Of a stretch of 9,071 nucleotides of DNA, positions 1 through 5,803 are shown in pieces. Origin of the DNA: an uncultured Acidobacteriota bacterium. Lineage in GTDB: Bacteria > Acidobacteriota > Thermoanaerobaculia > UBA5066. Both the position numbers and the translations under genes were made by a program. The stretch is taken from NCBI GenBank assembly GCA_937902605.1, contig CALFNC010000182.1, forward strand, positions 1 to 9,071, read 5' to 3'. The notes under the pieces are model-generated. The model was given only the letters and a program-made list of their open reading frames with translations. It made no database searches and was not told the DNA's origin. Each line of letters starts with the position of its first letter. Within the stretch, counting starts at the first letter, position 1.

Positions 1-224
1 AGGTCGACGGCAGCGCCCTCGATGCCCGCGGCGTCGAGGGCCTGGCGGGCGGCGGCGAGGCCCATGAAGGCGGTCGTCTCGCCGGGACCGGCGACGGGCT
101 TAGTCTTCACGCCGAACTTCAGGGCGATGACGTTCTCCGGAATCCCGGTCGCGGCGGCGAGGTCCGCGGCCGTCATCGTAGTCTTCGGGAGCCAGGTTGC
201 GTGTCCGAGGATGCCGACGTGCAT
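1..224 (-). CDS. 3-oxoacyl-ACP synthase III-like (thiolase superfamily) protein, N-terminal fragment
   Basis: Only the first 74 codons lie in the window; the gene runs off the left edge. The start is ATG at 224-222, with a GGAGG ribosome binding site at 231-235 and a 6-base spacer. The translation begins MHVGILGHATWLPKTTMTA and continues through a TGIPENVI segment, a GVKTKPVA segment, then GETTAFMGLAAARQALDAAGI. This order is the N-terminal signature of KASIII/FabH and HMG-CoA-synthase-like condensing enzymes: a GxxxYLP-type first strand, the 'adl...tgi' helix, a basic 'GI+.R..A' segment, and E-(T/S)...A..AA..AL..AGI. The catalytic Cys-His-Asn/Glu residues lie outside the window, so whether it is a condensing enzyme, an acyl-CoA thiolase-like enzyme or an HMG-CoA synthase cannot be settled. 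It diverges from the TetR gene and shares its control region, which suggests it is a target of that regulator. Confidence 0.72.
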   Translation of the reverse strand, partial: MHVGILGHATWLPKTTMTAADLAAATGIPENVIALKFGVKTKPVAGPGETTAFMGLAAARQALDAAGIEGAAVD

Positions 225-242
225 TGCGCGCCTCCGTAAGTA

Positions 243-258
243 GTGAATCGGCTCTCAT
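243..258. promoter_or_regulatory. Candidate TetR operator at the leftward promoter (GTGA-N8-TCAT)
   Basis: GTGAATCGGCTCTCAT carries inverted half sites GTGA (243-246) and TCAT (255-258; TCAC would be perfect) separated by 8 bp. The 17-base string TAGTGAATC-NNN-TCTCA around it (241-257) recurs exactly, apart from the three variable bases, at 456-472 beside the divergent promoter. A motif that recurs only at the two divergent promoters flanking a TetR gene is the expected arrangement for that regulator's operator. It overlaps the -10 element and predicted start of the leftward gene. Confidence 0.5.
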
Positions 259-284
259 TCTAGGTCGATCCGCGGAGACCTCAA
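257..284 (-). promoter_or_regulatory. Putative sigma70-type promoter for the KASIII-like gene
   Basis: On the minus strand a TTGAGG -35 element (284-279) is followed after 16 bp by TAGAAT (262-257), which matches the TATAAT consensus in five of six positions. Transcription would start near 250, about 25 bases before the ATG at 224, leaving a short leader with the GGAGG site. The -10 element touches the candidate operator at 243-258, so a bound repressor would block this promoter. This rests on consensus matching alone. Confidence 0.45.
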
Positions 285-417
285 GGGGAAACTGGAAGGA
301 AACCCTCTCTCCCAGGCCGCCAGCAAGCGTTCGGGAGCGCGCGATTCGCCCTCTTCCCTCTTTTCGGTGAAATCGGTGATGGCGGGACGAGAACACCGCA
401 TTCCGGTACTTTTCTGC

Positions 418-446
418 TTGTCTTGGCCAGATCCTAGGGCTAGATT
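418..446 (+). promoter_or_regulatory. Putative sigma70-type promoter for the tetR-CoA-transferase operon
   Basis: TTGTCT (418-423) and TAGATT (441-446) are separated by 17 bp, the optimal spacing; each matches the consensus in four of six positions. Transcription would begin near 453, inside the palindromic operator at 451-473, which implies autorepression. This placement also argues against translation starting at any codon upstream of about 453. No other good promoter pair is evident between 285 and 519, and no gene is seen in 225-519. Confidence 0.4.
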
Positions 447-450
447 CTCC

Positions 451-473
451 GTGAATAGTGAATCACTTCTCAC
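451..473. promoter_or_regulatory. Candidate double TetR operator: two overlapping GTGA-N8-TCAC sites
   Basis: This 23-bp near-palindrome is centred on A462, with an 11-bp perfect core AGTGAATCACT (457-467) and perfect outer arms GTGA (451-454) and TCAC (470-473). Read as half sites it contains two overlapping GTGA-N8-TCAC elements: GTGAATAGTGAATCAC (451-466) and GTGAATCACTTCTCAC (458-473), offset by 7 bp. The second shares TAGTGAATC-NNN-TCTCA with the site near the leftward promoter. It overlaps the predicted transcription start of the regulator's own operon. The inverted symmetry and recurrence are seen directly; binding by the adjacent TetR protein is inferred. Confidence 0.55.
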
Positions 474-519
474 GCGAACTAGGGCGAACCGTCCGGTGCC
501 TGGATCGAAGGAGCCGGAC

Positions 520-1707
520 GTGACGCGTGAAGTGCGCAGCAACCCGGAAAACGCCGAGCGCCTGCTGGCGGCCGCCGTCGGCCTCTTCGCGAAGAAGTGG
601 TATGGCACCGTCTCCGTGGCCGAGATCTGCCGCGCGGCCGGCCTCTCGAACGGGGTGTTCTACCGCTACTACGACGGCAAGGAGACCCTCTTCAAGGTCA
701 TCCTGGGCCGGATCTCCGACCAGGTGCGGGAGGCCCTCGAGCGGGTCGAGGGAGCGACGCCCCGCGGGCGGCTCCGGAACTTCGCCGGGGTGATCATCCG
801 GTTCTCCGAGGAGCACGGCGACCTCGTGTCGGTCTTCCGCGAGGGGCAGTACCGTCACTTCGAGTACGAGCGGCGGCTCGTCGCCACCTACACCAGGAGC
901 CTCAGCGCGGCCCTGGGGAGGGAGATCGGCCTCGCCGAGTACCTCTTCGCCCTCGGCGGACTCCGCTTCTGCGCGATCAACTGGGCCTTCCACAAGTCCC
1001 CCGCCCACCTCGAGGCGGCCACGGACATCCTCACCGACGGGCTGTTCCGGGGCCTCACCTTCGACCCCGAGAAGGTCTTCGGCGGGGCCGCCACTCCCCT
1101 TCCCGTCGCCCTCGACGAGGGCGCTCGCGAGCGCCTCCTCCGGTCGGGGCGCAGGCTCTTCGGGGAGAAGGGCTACTTCGAGACCAACATCCACGAGGTG
1201 ACCGACGGCGCCCGGCTCTCGGTCGGGGCCTTCTACACCTACTTTGGCTCCAAGGAAGCCTTCTACGCCGAGCTCATCGCGAATGTCGGCCACGACGTGC
1301 GCGCCTTCATCTCGGGAAACCTGGCGGCCCCAGGGCCGGCTCCGCTCAACGTCCTCGAGCTCGAGCTGCGCGGACTCTGGCTCTGGCTCGTCTACCTTTC
1401 GATCGACAAGCACTGCTACAACATCGTCCGCGAGGCCGAGTTCGTCCTTCCCTCCGCGGTGCGCGACTACTACGACGCCTTCGCCGCGGGCTACCGGAAG
1501 CGCCCGCCGGAGTTCCGGGTCAACACCTGCGCTCCCGGAATCGACGAGGGGACGGCCATCGAGTACCTCATGGGCCTCGCCCACTACTTCGGCATGGAGA
1601 CCGCCTTCGACGAGTCGCCCGTGAACGCGCGGGCCCTTGTCGAGACCATCGGAACCTACCTTGCCCGAGGACTCTCGGGACTTCTTTCCGAAGAGGAGCT
1701 GACATGA
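520..1707 (+). CDS. Tandem (double-domain) TetR/AcrR family transcriptional regulator
   Basis: This is a predicted cytoplasmic ligand-responsive repressor of 395 residues, about twice the usual TetR length. Residues about 11-58 form one TetR HTH (TVSVAEICRAAGLSNGVFYR, then YYDGKETLF). Residues about 200-249 form a second (NIHEVTDGARLSVGAFYTYF, then GSKEAF). Each is followed by its own helical ligand/dimerisation-like region (about 60-190 and 250-395). The reading frame is open from 367, but GTG at 520 is chosen because it has a GAAGGAG site (507-513) six bases upstream, lies just before the first HTH, and is downstream of the predicted promoter and operator. An upstream start would add a proline/arginine-rich tail unlike TetR proteins. 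The stop overlaps the next start (ATGA). It probably represses itself, the CoA-transferase and the divergent gene, with an acyl-CoA or related metabolite as a likely ligand. The two halves differ in sequence, so this is not a recent exact duplication. Confidence 0.88.
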   Translation: MTREVRSNPENAERLLAAAVGLFAKKWYGTVSVAEICRAAGLSNGVFYRYYDGKETLFKVILGRISDQVREALERVEGATPRGRLRNFAGVIIRFSEEHGDLVSVFREGQYRHFEYERRLVATYTRSLSAALGREIGLAEYLFALGGLRFCAINWAFHKSPAHLEAATDILTDGLFRGLTFDPEKVFGGAATPLPVALDEGARERLLRSGRRLFGEKGYFETNIHEVTDGARLSVGAFYTYFGSKEAFYAELIANVGHDVRAFISGNLAAPGPAPLNVLELELRGLWLWLVYLSIDKHCYNIVREAEFVLPSAVRDYYDAFAAGYRKRPPEFRVNTCAPGIDEGTAIEYLMGLAHYFGMETAFDESPVNARALVETIGTYLARGLSGLLSEEELT

Positions 1708-3011
1708 ACCACCAGGACACCTACCGCCGCAAGCTGGTCTCCATCGACGAGGCCGTCTCTCACATCAAGAGCGACAACGACGTCATCGTCGCCCAGTGCG
1801 CCTCGGAGCCCCAGGGCTGCATGTCGCGCTTCCATATCATGGCCGACCGGGTCCAGAACGTCAGGGTCTTCTCCGTCCTCACCCTGAAGGAATACGACTT
1901 CTACATGAAGAAGGAGATGAAAGGCCACTTCGAGCTGGCCTCGTGGTTCCACGCCCCGGGCTCGCGCGCCGCCCTGAAGGCCGGCACGGGCACCGTCACC
2001 TACGTCCCCAACATGCTCCACCGCGCTGCAACGGACCGCATCTACGCCCACCGGCCCGACGTCTTCTTCGGCACTTGCACCCCGCCCGACGGCCACGGCT
2101 TCGTTTCCCTCTCGCTCGGCATCACCTACGAGAAGGACATCATCGACCACGCCCGCCTCGTCATTCTCGAGGTGAACCCCCGCCTCCCGCGGACCTTCGG
2201 CGACACCCAGGTCCACGTGTCCAAGGTGGACTACTTCGTCGAGCACGACCAGGAAGTCCCCTCCCTCCCCGCACCCGTTCCCGACGCGACCGACCTCGCG
2301 ATCGGCGCCCACATCGCCGACCTGGTCGAGGACGGGTCCACTCTCCAGCTGGGCATCGGCGGCATCCCCAATGCCGCGGCCCTCGCCCTCAAGGGCAAGA
2401 AGGACCTCGGCGTCCACACGGAGATGCTCGTGGACTCCATGATGGAGCTCTACGAAGAGGGCGTCATCACCAACGCGAAGAAGGCCCTGAAGCCCGGCAA
2501 GTTCGTCACGACCTTCGCGATGGGCTCGAGAACGTTCTACGACTGGCTCGACGACAACGTGGCCGTCGAGTTCCAGCGCGGAAGCTGGGTCAACGACCCC
2601 GCCGTCGTCGCCCAGAACTCCAAAATGGTCTCGGTCAACACCTGCATCTCCGTGGACCTCACGGGCCAGGTCGCCAGCGAGTCGATCGGCGCCCAACAGT
2701 ACTCGGGAACCGGTGGCCAGTCCGACACGGCGCAGGGCGCCGTCGCCGGCTTCGACGGGAAGGGAAAGAGCATCATCGCCTGCGCCTCGACGGCCAGGGG
2801 CGGCAAGGTCTCCACGATCGTCCCCATGCTCGCCGAGGGCTCCGCGGTCACCCTACACCGCTCCCTCGTGGACAACGTGGTCACCGAGCACGGCGTCGCC
2901 CGCCTCCGGGGCAAGACGGTGCGCGAACGGACCAAGGAGCTCATCGCCATCGCCCACCCGAACTTCCGCGACGAGCTCACCGCGAAGGCGAAGGCCCTGG
3001 GGTACATCTGA
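1704..3011 (+). CDS. Acetyl-CoA hydrolase/transferase family CoA-transferase
   Basis: A 435-residue protein of the family containing 4-hydroxybutyrate CoA-transferase and butyryl-CoA:acetate CoA-transferase, which move CoA between carboxylates through a glutamyl-CoA thioester. Visible landmarks are the substrate-loop segment CTPPDGHGFVSLSLG, the glycine-rich LGIGGIPNA (from L216), HTEM with the likely catalytic Glu240, and GTGGQSDTAQGA (335-346), the C-terminal CoA-binding/oxyanion signature. Length and motif order are those of a complete enzyme. ATG at 1704 overlaps the regulator's TGA by four bases and has an AGAGGAG site at 1692-1698, so it is probably translationally coupled to the regulator. 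An open frame extends far upstream inside the tetR gene but is only a shadow. It probably activates the pathway acid with CoA taken from acetyl-CoA or a pathway intermediate; the exact substrate pair is unknown, and a hydrolase activity cannot be excluded. Confidence 0.9.
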   Translation: MNHQDTYRRKLVSIDEAVSHIKSDNDVIVAQCASEPQGCMSRFHIMADRVQNVRVFSVLTLKEYDFYMKKEMKGHFELASWFHAPGSRAALKAGTGTVTYVPNMLHRAATDRIYAHRPDVFFGTCTPPDGHGFVSLSLGITYEKDIIDHARLVILEVNPRLPRTFGDTQVHVSKVDYFVEHDQEVPSLPAPVPDATDLAIGAHIADLVEDGSTLQLGIGGIPNAAALALKGKKDLGVHTEMLVDSMMELYEEGVITNAKKALKPGKFVTTFAMGSRTFYDWLDDNVAVEFQRGSWVNDPAVVAQNSKMVSVNTCISVDLTGQVASESIGAQQYSGTGGQSDTAQGAVAGFDGKGKSIIACASTARGGKVSTIVPMLAEGSAVTLHRSLVDNVVTEHGVARLRGKTVRERTKELIAIAHPNFRDELTAKAKALGYI

Positions 3012-3036
3012 TCCCCGTTCCCGGACTTGCCTTCTC

Positions 3037-3150
3037 TCACCGCCTCTTCCGGGACACCGCCTCCGCCAGGCCCTGGACCGACTCCAGGATCGGCCCGGGC
3101 CCTGTCCCCGTCTCGCGCCTGGAGTTCGCCGTGTCGAAGGACGGCGGCAT
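3037..3150 (-). other. Possible 37-codon ORF or coding remnant in the convergent intergenic region
   Basis: The 265 bp between the CoA-transferase and the SDR gene contains no recognisable gene. On the minus strand a frame open from the TGA at 3213-3211 to the TGA at 3039-3037 has nearly all G or C at third positions from its ATG at 3150 onward (start MPPSFDTANSRRETG, end AEAVSRKRR). The overlapping plus-strand frame shares those third positions and looks nearly as good (ends at 3166). There is no good ribosome binding site and no recognised family. It may be a decayed gene end or simply compositional bias. Confidence 0.15.
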
Positions 3151-3200
3151 CCGCGCACGCCCCTGACGGGCTTCCACGACTGCCTGGCGTATCAGCCGGC

Positions 3201-3245
3201 GAAGTCCCGGTCAGGCACACCGACCTGGCCGGGACTTCTTCTTAC
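3201..3245 (+). terminator. Intrinsic-type terminator between convergent operons
   Basis: The arms at 3201-3215 and 3224-3238 form a 15-bp stem with a single G-T wobble (3211/3228) around an 8-base loop CACACCGA. The last ten pairs (GAAGTCCCGG with CCGGGACTTC) are perfect. On the plus strand the stem runs into TTCTTACCTT, a modest T-rich tail, so it is a good stop for the CoA-transferase transcript 190 bases downstream of its stop codon. The minus-strand transcript from the SDR gene meets the same hairpin 39 bases after its stop, but with no T tract, so it may act there only as a 3' stabiliser or weak terminator. Confidence 0.7.
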
Positions 3246-3276
3246 CTTGGGCGGGCGCTTACCGGGGACGACTGGC

Positions 3277-4071
3277 TTATTTCGCGATGCCCTTCGGGTA
3301 GCAGAGCCCACCGGTGATCTCGATGGTCGTGGCGTTCAAGGCTTCGTTCTCCACGCAGTAGCCAATCATGGAGGCGATCTCTTCCGGCGCCACGAGGCGG
3401 CCGAGGTGCACGTCCTCCAGGATCGCCTTCAGGGCGTCCTGGTTCATGCCGGTCAGCATCGGAGTGGCGGTGTAGCCGGGGGCGATGGCCACACAGCGGA
3501 TGTTCCGGATGCCGCGCATCAGGAACTCGCCGATGATGATCTTCGGCATCAGGGCGTCGGCCACCTTGGCCGACGAATAGTTGATCTGCCCCACCTGGCC
3601 GCACTTGTTCACGGAGGAGATCGGCACGAGGAGGCCGGGCCACCCGCCGTTCACCATCGCCTCCGCCGCGTCCCGCATGGTGAGGAACGTACCTGAGAGG
3701 TTGGTGTCGATCACCGCCTGCCACTTGTCGAAGCCCAGCTTCTTCGACACCTTGCCCGTCTCCTTGTCGAGGCTCAGCATCGTGCCGTCGCGAATGATGC
3801 CAGCCGAGGAGACGGCGATGTTCAGCTTGCCGAATGCCTCGATCGTCCCCTTGATGAAGCGCGCCGTGTCGGCCTCGATGGTGACGTTGGCCTGGATTCC
3901 GACCGCCTCGCCTCCCATCTCCTGGACGTCCTTGACCACGCGGTCGATGTTCTTCTGCACCATGTCGACGACGGCGACCTTGGCGCCATGCCCCGCGAAG
4001 TACTTCACCACGGCTTCGCCGATGCCGTTGCCGCCGCCCGTCACGAGAGCCACGCTGCCTTTGATTTCCAT
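3277..4071 (-). CDS. SDR family NAD(P)-dependent oxidoreductase (FabG/3-hydroxyacyl-CoA dehydrogenase-like)
   Basis: A 264-residue classical short-chain dehydrogenase. The cofactor motif TGGGNGIG is at 11-18, Asp36 ends the second strand (which usually favours NAD(H)), and the catalytic tetrad is Asn124, Ser153, Tyr165, Lys169 (YSSAK). The late PGYTATPM and ITGGLCYPKG segments are typical. Two features are unusual: the NNAG motif reads SSAG (88-91), and about 11 extra residues (near 102-113, DKETGKVSKKLG) precede the helix carrying Asn124. ATG at 4071 has an AGAGGAAG site (4084-4077) five bases upstream; the protein begins MEIKGSVALVTGG. It is the last gene of the leftward operon. Beside a thiolase and a CoA-transferase, oxidation of a 3-hydroxyacyl-CoA (or alcohol) to the 3-oxo compound is the likely role, but the substrate is not fixed by sequence; a 3-oxoacyl-ACP reductase role is the alternative. 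Confidence 0.92.
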   Translation of the reverse strand: MEIKGSVALVTGGGNGIGEAVVKYFAGHGAKVAVVDMVQKNIDRVVKDVQEMGGEAVGIQANVTIEADTARFIKGTIEAFGKLNIAVSSAGIIRDGTMLSLDKETGKVSKKLGFDKWQAVIDTNLSGTFLTMRDAAEAMVNGGWPGLLVPISSVNKCGQVGQINYSSAKVADALMPKIIIGEFLMRGIRNIRCVAIAPGYTATPMLTGMNQDALKAILEDVHLGRLVAPEEIASMIGYCVENEALNATTIEITGGLCYPKGIAK

Positions 4072-4132
4072 GACGTCTTCCTCTGCGCTGAAGCGCTGAT
4101 CTGCTGCTAGTCTGTCGAACCCGGCCTGACGA

Positions 4133-4450
4133 TCACAGGTCCTTGGGAGACGAGACGCTGTCCTTGTTCCAGTAGACGAAGTTGGGGTGGGCGACGTCCG
4201 GGCCGACGATCTTCAGGTCCCCGATCATGTTCGGATGCATGACGTCCGGTCCGACCGACCGGACCCCCACGGGGAAGATCGTCTTGACCAGGGCCAGCGC
4301 CCGAGTTCTCGCCTCGCTCTCCGATAGGCCCGCGAAGAGCCCGGCCCCCGCCACCGCCTTGGAACCGCCCGGCAGCCCGTAGGTGAGGGTCCAGCGATCG
4401 CCGTCCTTCTCGACGGAGAATTCCATGTCGTTGTAGCGAATGGATTCCAT
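4133..4450 (-). CDS. Unrecognised 105-residue protein with a duplicated VGPDVxHPN motif
   Basis: I do not recognise this family. It has its own AAAGGA site (4461-4456), five bases before ATG 4450, lies 28 bases after the thiolase stop and 61 bases before the SDR start, and has the codon bias of its neighbours, so it is probably a real gene. Residues 1-26 look like two beta strands (MEFSVEKDGDRWTLTYGLP), 43-58 like a helix (SESEARTRALALVKTI). The C-terminal part carries VGPDVMHPN (66-74) and VGPDVAHPN (82-90), a 16-residue-period repeat with one conserved Asp and His in each copy. There is no cysteine, no signal peptide and no membrane segment. Its place beside an SCP2-type thiolase is where a DUF35 zinc-ribbon/OB-fold partner is often found, but it lacks the Cys4 ribbon. 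A thiolase accessory role is only a positional inference. Confidence 0.72.
   Translation of the reverse strand: MESIRYNDMEFSVEKDGDRWTLTYGLPGGSKAVAGAGLFAGLSESEARTRALALVKTIFPVGVRSVGPDVMHPNMIGDLKIVGPDVAHPNFVYWNKDSVSSPKDL
4181..4255 (-). repeat. Two imperfect 27-bp direct repeats coding VGPDVxHPN
   Basis: The copies at 4229-4255 and 4181-4207 are in the same frame and match at 21 of 27 bases; seven codons (21 bases) separate them. They encode VGPDVMHPN and VGPDVAHPN. Several of the six differences are synonymous or lie in the single changed residue (Met to Ala), so the peptide has been conserved more strictly than the DNA, as expected for a functional repeated motif rather than a fresh slippage product. 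Confidence 0.8.
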
Positions 4451-4478
4451 AGCCGTCCTTTCGTCCCGATGTCCGAAC

Positions 4479-5720
4479 CTAGAGCTTCTTCAACACCGTG
4501 ACGCAGTTCGTCACGGCGGAGCCGCCGACGTTGAACGAGACGCCGATGTTGGCCTTCTTGGCCTTCACGCCGATCGGCTCCCCGATCAGCTGCTTGTAGA
4601 GCAGGGCATGCATGGAGACGCCCGTCGCGCCGACGGGATGGCCCTTGGATTTCAGGCCGCCGGAGAGGTTGACGGCGACCTTGTCGTCGCGCGTGAAACG
4701 TCCGTCGAGATAGTCGTAGCCGGCGCGGCCATCCTGGGAGAATCCCAGGGCCTCGGTCGAGAGGATCTGGGCGATGGTGAAGCAGTCGTGGACCTCCGCG
4801 AGGTCGACGTCGGCGGCGGTGATCCCGGCCTCCTGGTAGGCCTTGGCGGTCGCGTCCTTGCCCGCCATCAGCTCGTGCATGTTGGGGCGGACGTTCTCCG
4901 GCATCCGCTCGACCGACTGGCCGATGCCGGCGATCTCCGCGGCGCGCTTCCGGTTCGTGACGTTCGCGGTCGAGGTGATGACCAGCGCGGCGGCGCCGTC
5001 CGTGACCAGCGAGCAGTCGTGCAGGCGTAGCGGCGGCGCGATCATCATGTTCTTGCACTTGCCCTTCGCGTCCGGCTCGTTCAGCTTCATGATCGCCTCG
5101 ACCGTGGCAGGGCCGTTCTTGACATGGGCCAGGGGGTTCTCCGCGCCGTTCTTGTAGCAGAGGGCGGCCGCGGTCCAGAGCATCCTCTCGAGCTCCTCCA
5201 TCGGGATCTTGTAGTGCTTCTGGTACCCCTTCGCGTACTCGGCGAAGAGCATCGGGAACGACATCCCCTTCGAACCCTCGGTCGGCCAGTGCGAGGAGCA
5301 GGCGAGGACGTGCGTCATCTGCGCGGTGGGCAGGAGGTTCATCTTCTCCACGCCAATCACCAGGGCGTGCTTGGCGCGGCCGGCCTCGACGGCGTAAAGG
5401 GCACTGTAGAGCGCCACCGACCCCGACGCGCACGCGCACTCGCACCGCGTCATCGGCTTGAAGCGAAGGGACGGGTCGATCTCCGCCGCCAGCGGGGCGA
5501 CGTGCTCCTGGTTGATGAAGGTGCCCGGGGAGCAGGAACCGACGAAGACGGTGTCGATGTCCTTCGCTTCCAGCCCGGCGTCGGCGATTGCGCCGCGCCC
5601 CGCCTCGACGAGCAGGTCGTAGTACGTCTTGGTGTCGGTGATCAGTCCGGTCGCCTTGTCCTTCCTGACGAACGCGCCGAATTCCGTGTTGTAGGCGCCG
5701 ATGATGCTCACTTTGCTCAT
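4479..5720 (-). CDS. SCP2-type thiolase family protein (acetyl-CoA acyltransferase-like)
   Basis: A 413-residue full-length thiolase of the SCP-x/lipid-transfer type that would cleave or form 3-oxoacyl-CoA. Catalytic landmarks are the nucleophile Cys97 in CACASGSVAL, HDCF at 311-314 (the NEAF-equivalent of this subfamily), and GHPVGATG at 360-367 with active-site His361. The C-terminal FNVGGSAVTN replaces the CxGGG of classical thiolases, as is usual in the SCP2 group. The active-site approach reads RCECACASG, with extra cysteines at 93 and 95. ATG at 5720 has AAAGGA at 5734-5729, eight bases upstream; the protein begins MSKVSIIGAYNTEFG. It lies between the alpha/beta hydrolase and the small unknown protein in one operon. 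Many such thiolases work with a DUF35 partner, and none is present in the window. The context favours thiolytic cleavage in a degradation pathway rather than biosynthesis. Confidence 0.93.
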   Translation of the reverse strand: MSKVSIIGAYNTEFGAFVRKDKATGLITDTKTYYDLLVEAGRGAIADAGLEAKDIDTVFVGSCSPGTFINQEHVAPLAAEIDPSLRFKPMTRCECACASGSVALYSALYAVEAGRAKHALVIGVEKMNLLPTAQMTHVLACSSHWPTEGSKGMSFPMLFAEYAKGYQKHYKIPMEELERMLWTAAALCYKNGAENPLAHVKNGPATVEAIMKLNEPDAKGKCKNMMIAPPLRLHDCSLVTDGAAALVITSTANVTNRKRAAEIAGIGQSVERMPENVRPNMHELMAGKDATAKAYQEAGITAADVDLAEVHDCFTIAQILSTEALGFSQDGRAGYDYLDGRFTRDDKVAVNLSGGLKSKGHPVGATGVSMHALLYKQLIGEPIGVKAKKANIGVSFNVGGSAVTNCVTVLKKL

Positions 5721-5784
5721 GCTTCATTTCCTTTCGGATTGGAAACGTCGGGTCTGGCTGCGAATCGAAGAGACCAGGGGAATC

Positions 5785-5803
5785 GACCTCGCGAACGAGG
5801 TCA
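5785..5803 (-). other. Stable UUCG-loop hairpin overlapping the hydrolase stop codon
   Basis: In the leftward transcript GACCTCG-TTCG-CGAGGTC forms a perfect 7-bp stem (5802-5796 with 5791-5785) closed by a TTCG tetraloop. The first stem bases belong to the TGA stop codon of the alpha/beta hydrolase (5803-5801). No T tract follows, so it is not a typical terminator. An intercistronic mRNA-stabilising or pausing element between the hydrolase and thiolase genes is more likely. The loop is closed by G-C, not by the extra-stable C-G pair. Confidence 0.45.

Noticed and set aside
367..519. Longer N-terminus for the TetR protein from ATG 367
   Set aside because: It would start upstream of the predicted promoter and span the operator; GTG 520 has a good ribosome site and matches the family N-terminus.
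463..1584. Long minus-strand open frame (373 codons) opposite the TetR gene
   Set aside because: It is rich in Gly, Glu, Val and Arg with no recognisable motif, which is typical of the antisense of a GC-rich gene; the plus strand has two clear HTH domains.
597..1703. In-frame upstream extension of the CoA-transferase
   Set aside because: It overlaps the TetR gene in another frame, is Arg/Pro-rich, and the family start fits ATG 1704 with its own ribosome site.
3020..3053. Inverted repeat CCCGGA...TCCGGG just after the CoA-transferase
   Set aside because: Six pairs with a 22-base loop and no T tract; expected by chance at this GC content, and a much better terminator lies at 3201-3238.
4085..4096. 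GCGC-TGAA-GCGC hairpin next to the SDR ribosome site
   Set aside because: A four-pair stem is too weak and too common in GC-rich DNA to call a regulatory structure.
4225..5727. Minus-strand open frame of 500 codons over the thiolase
   Set aside because: Arg/Gly-rich translation without motifs, out of frame with a thiolase that has all its catalytic residues.
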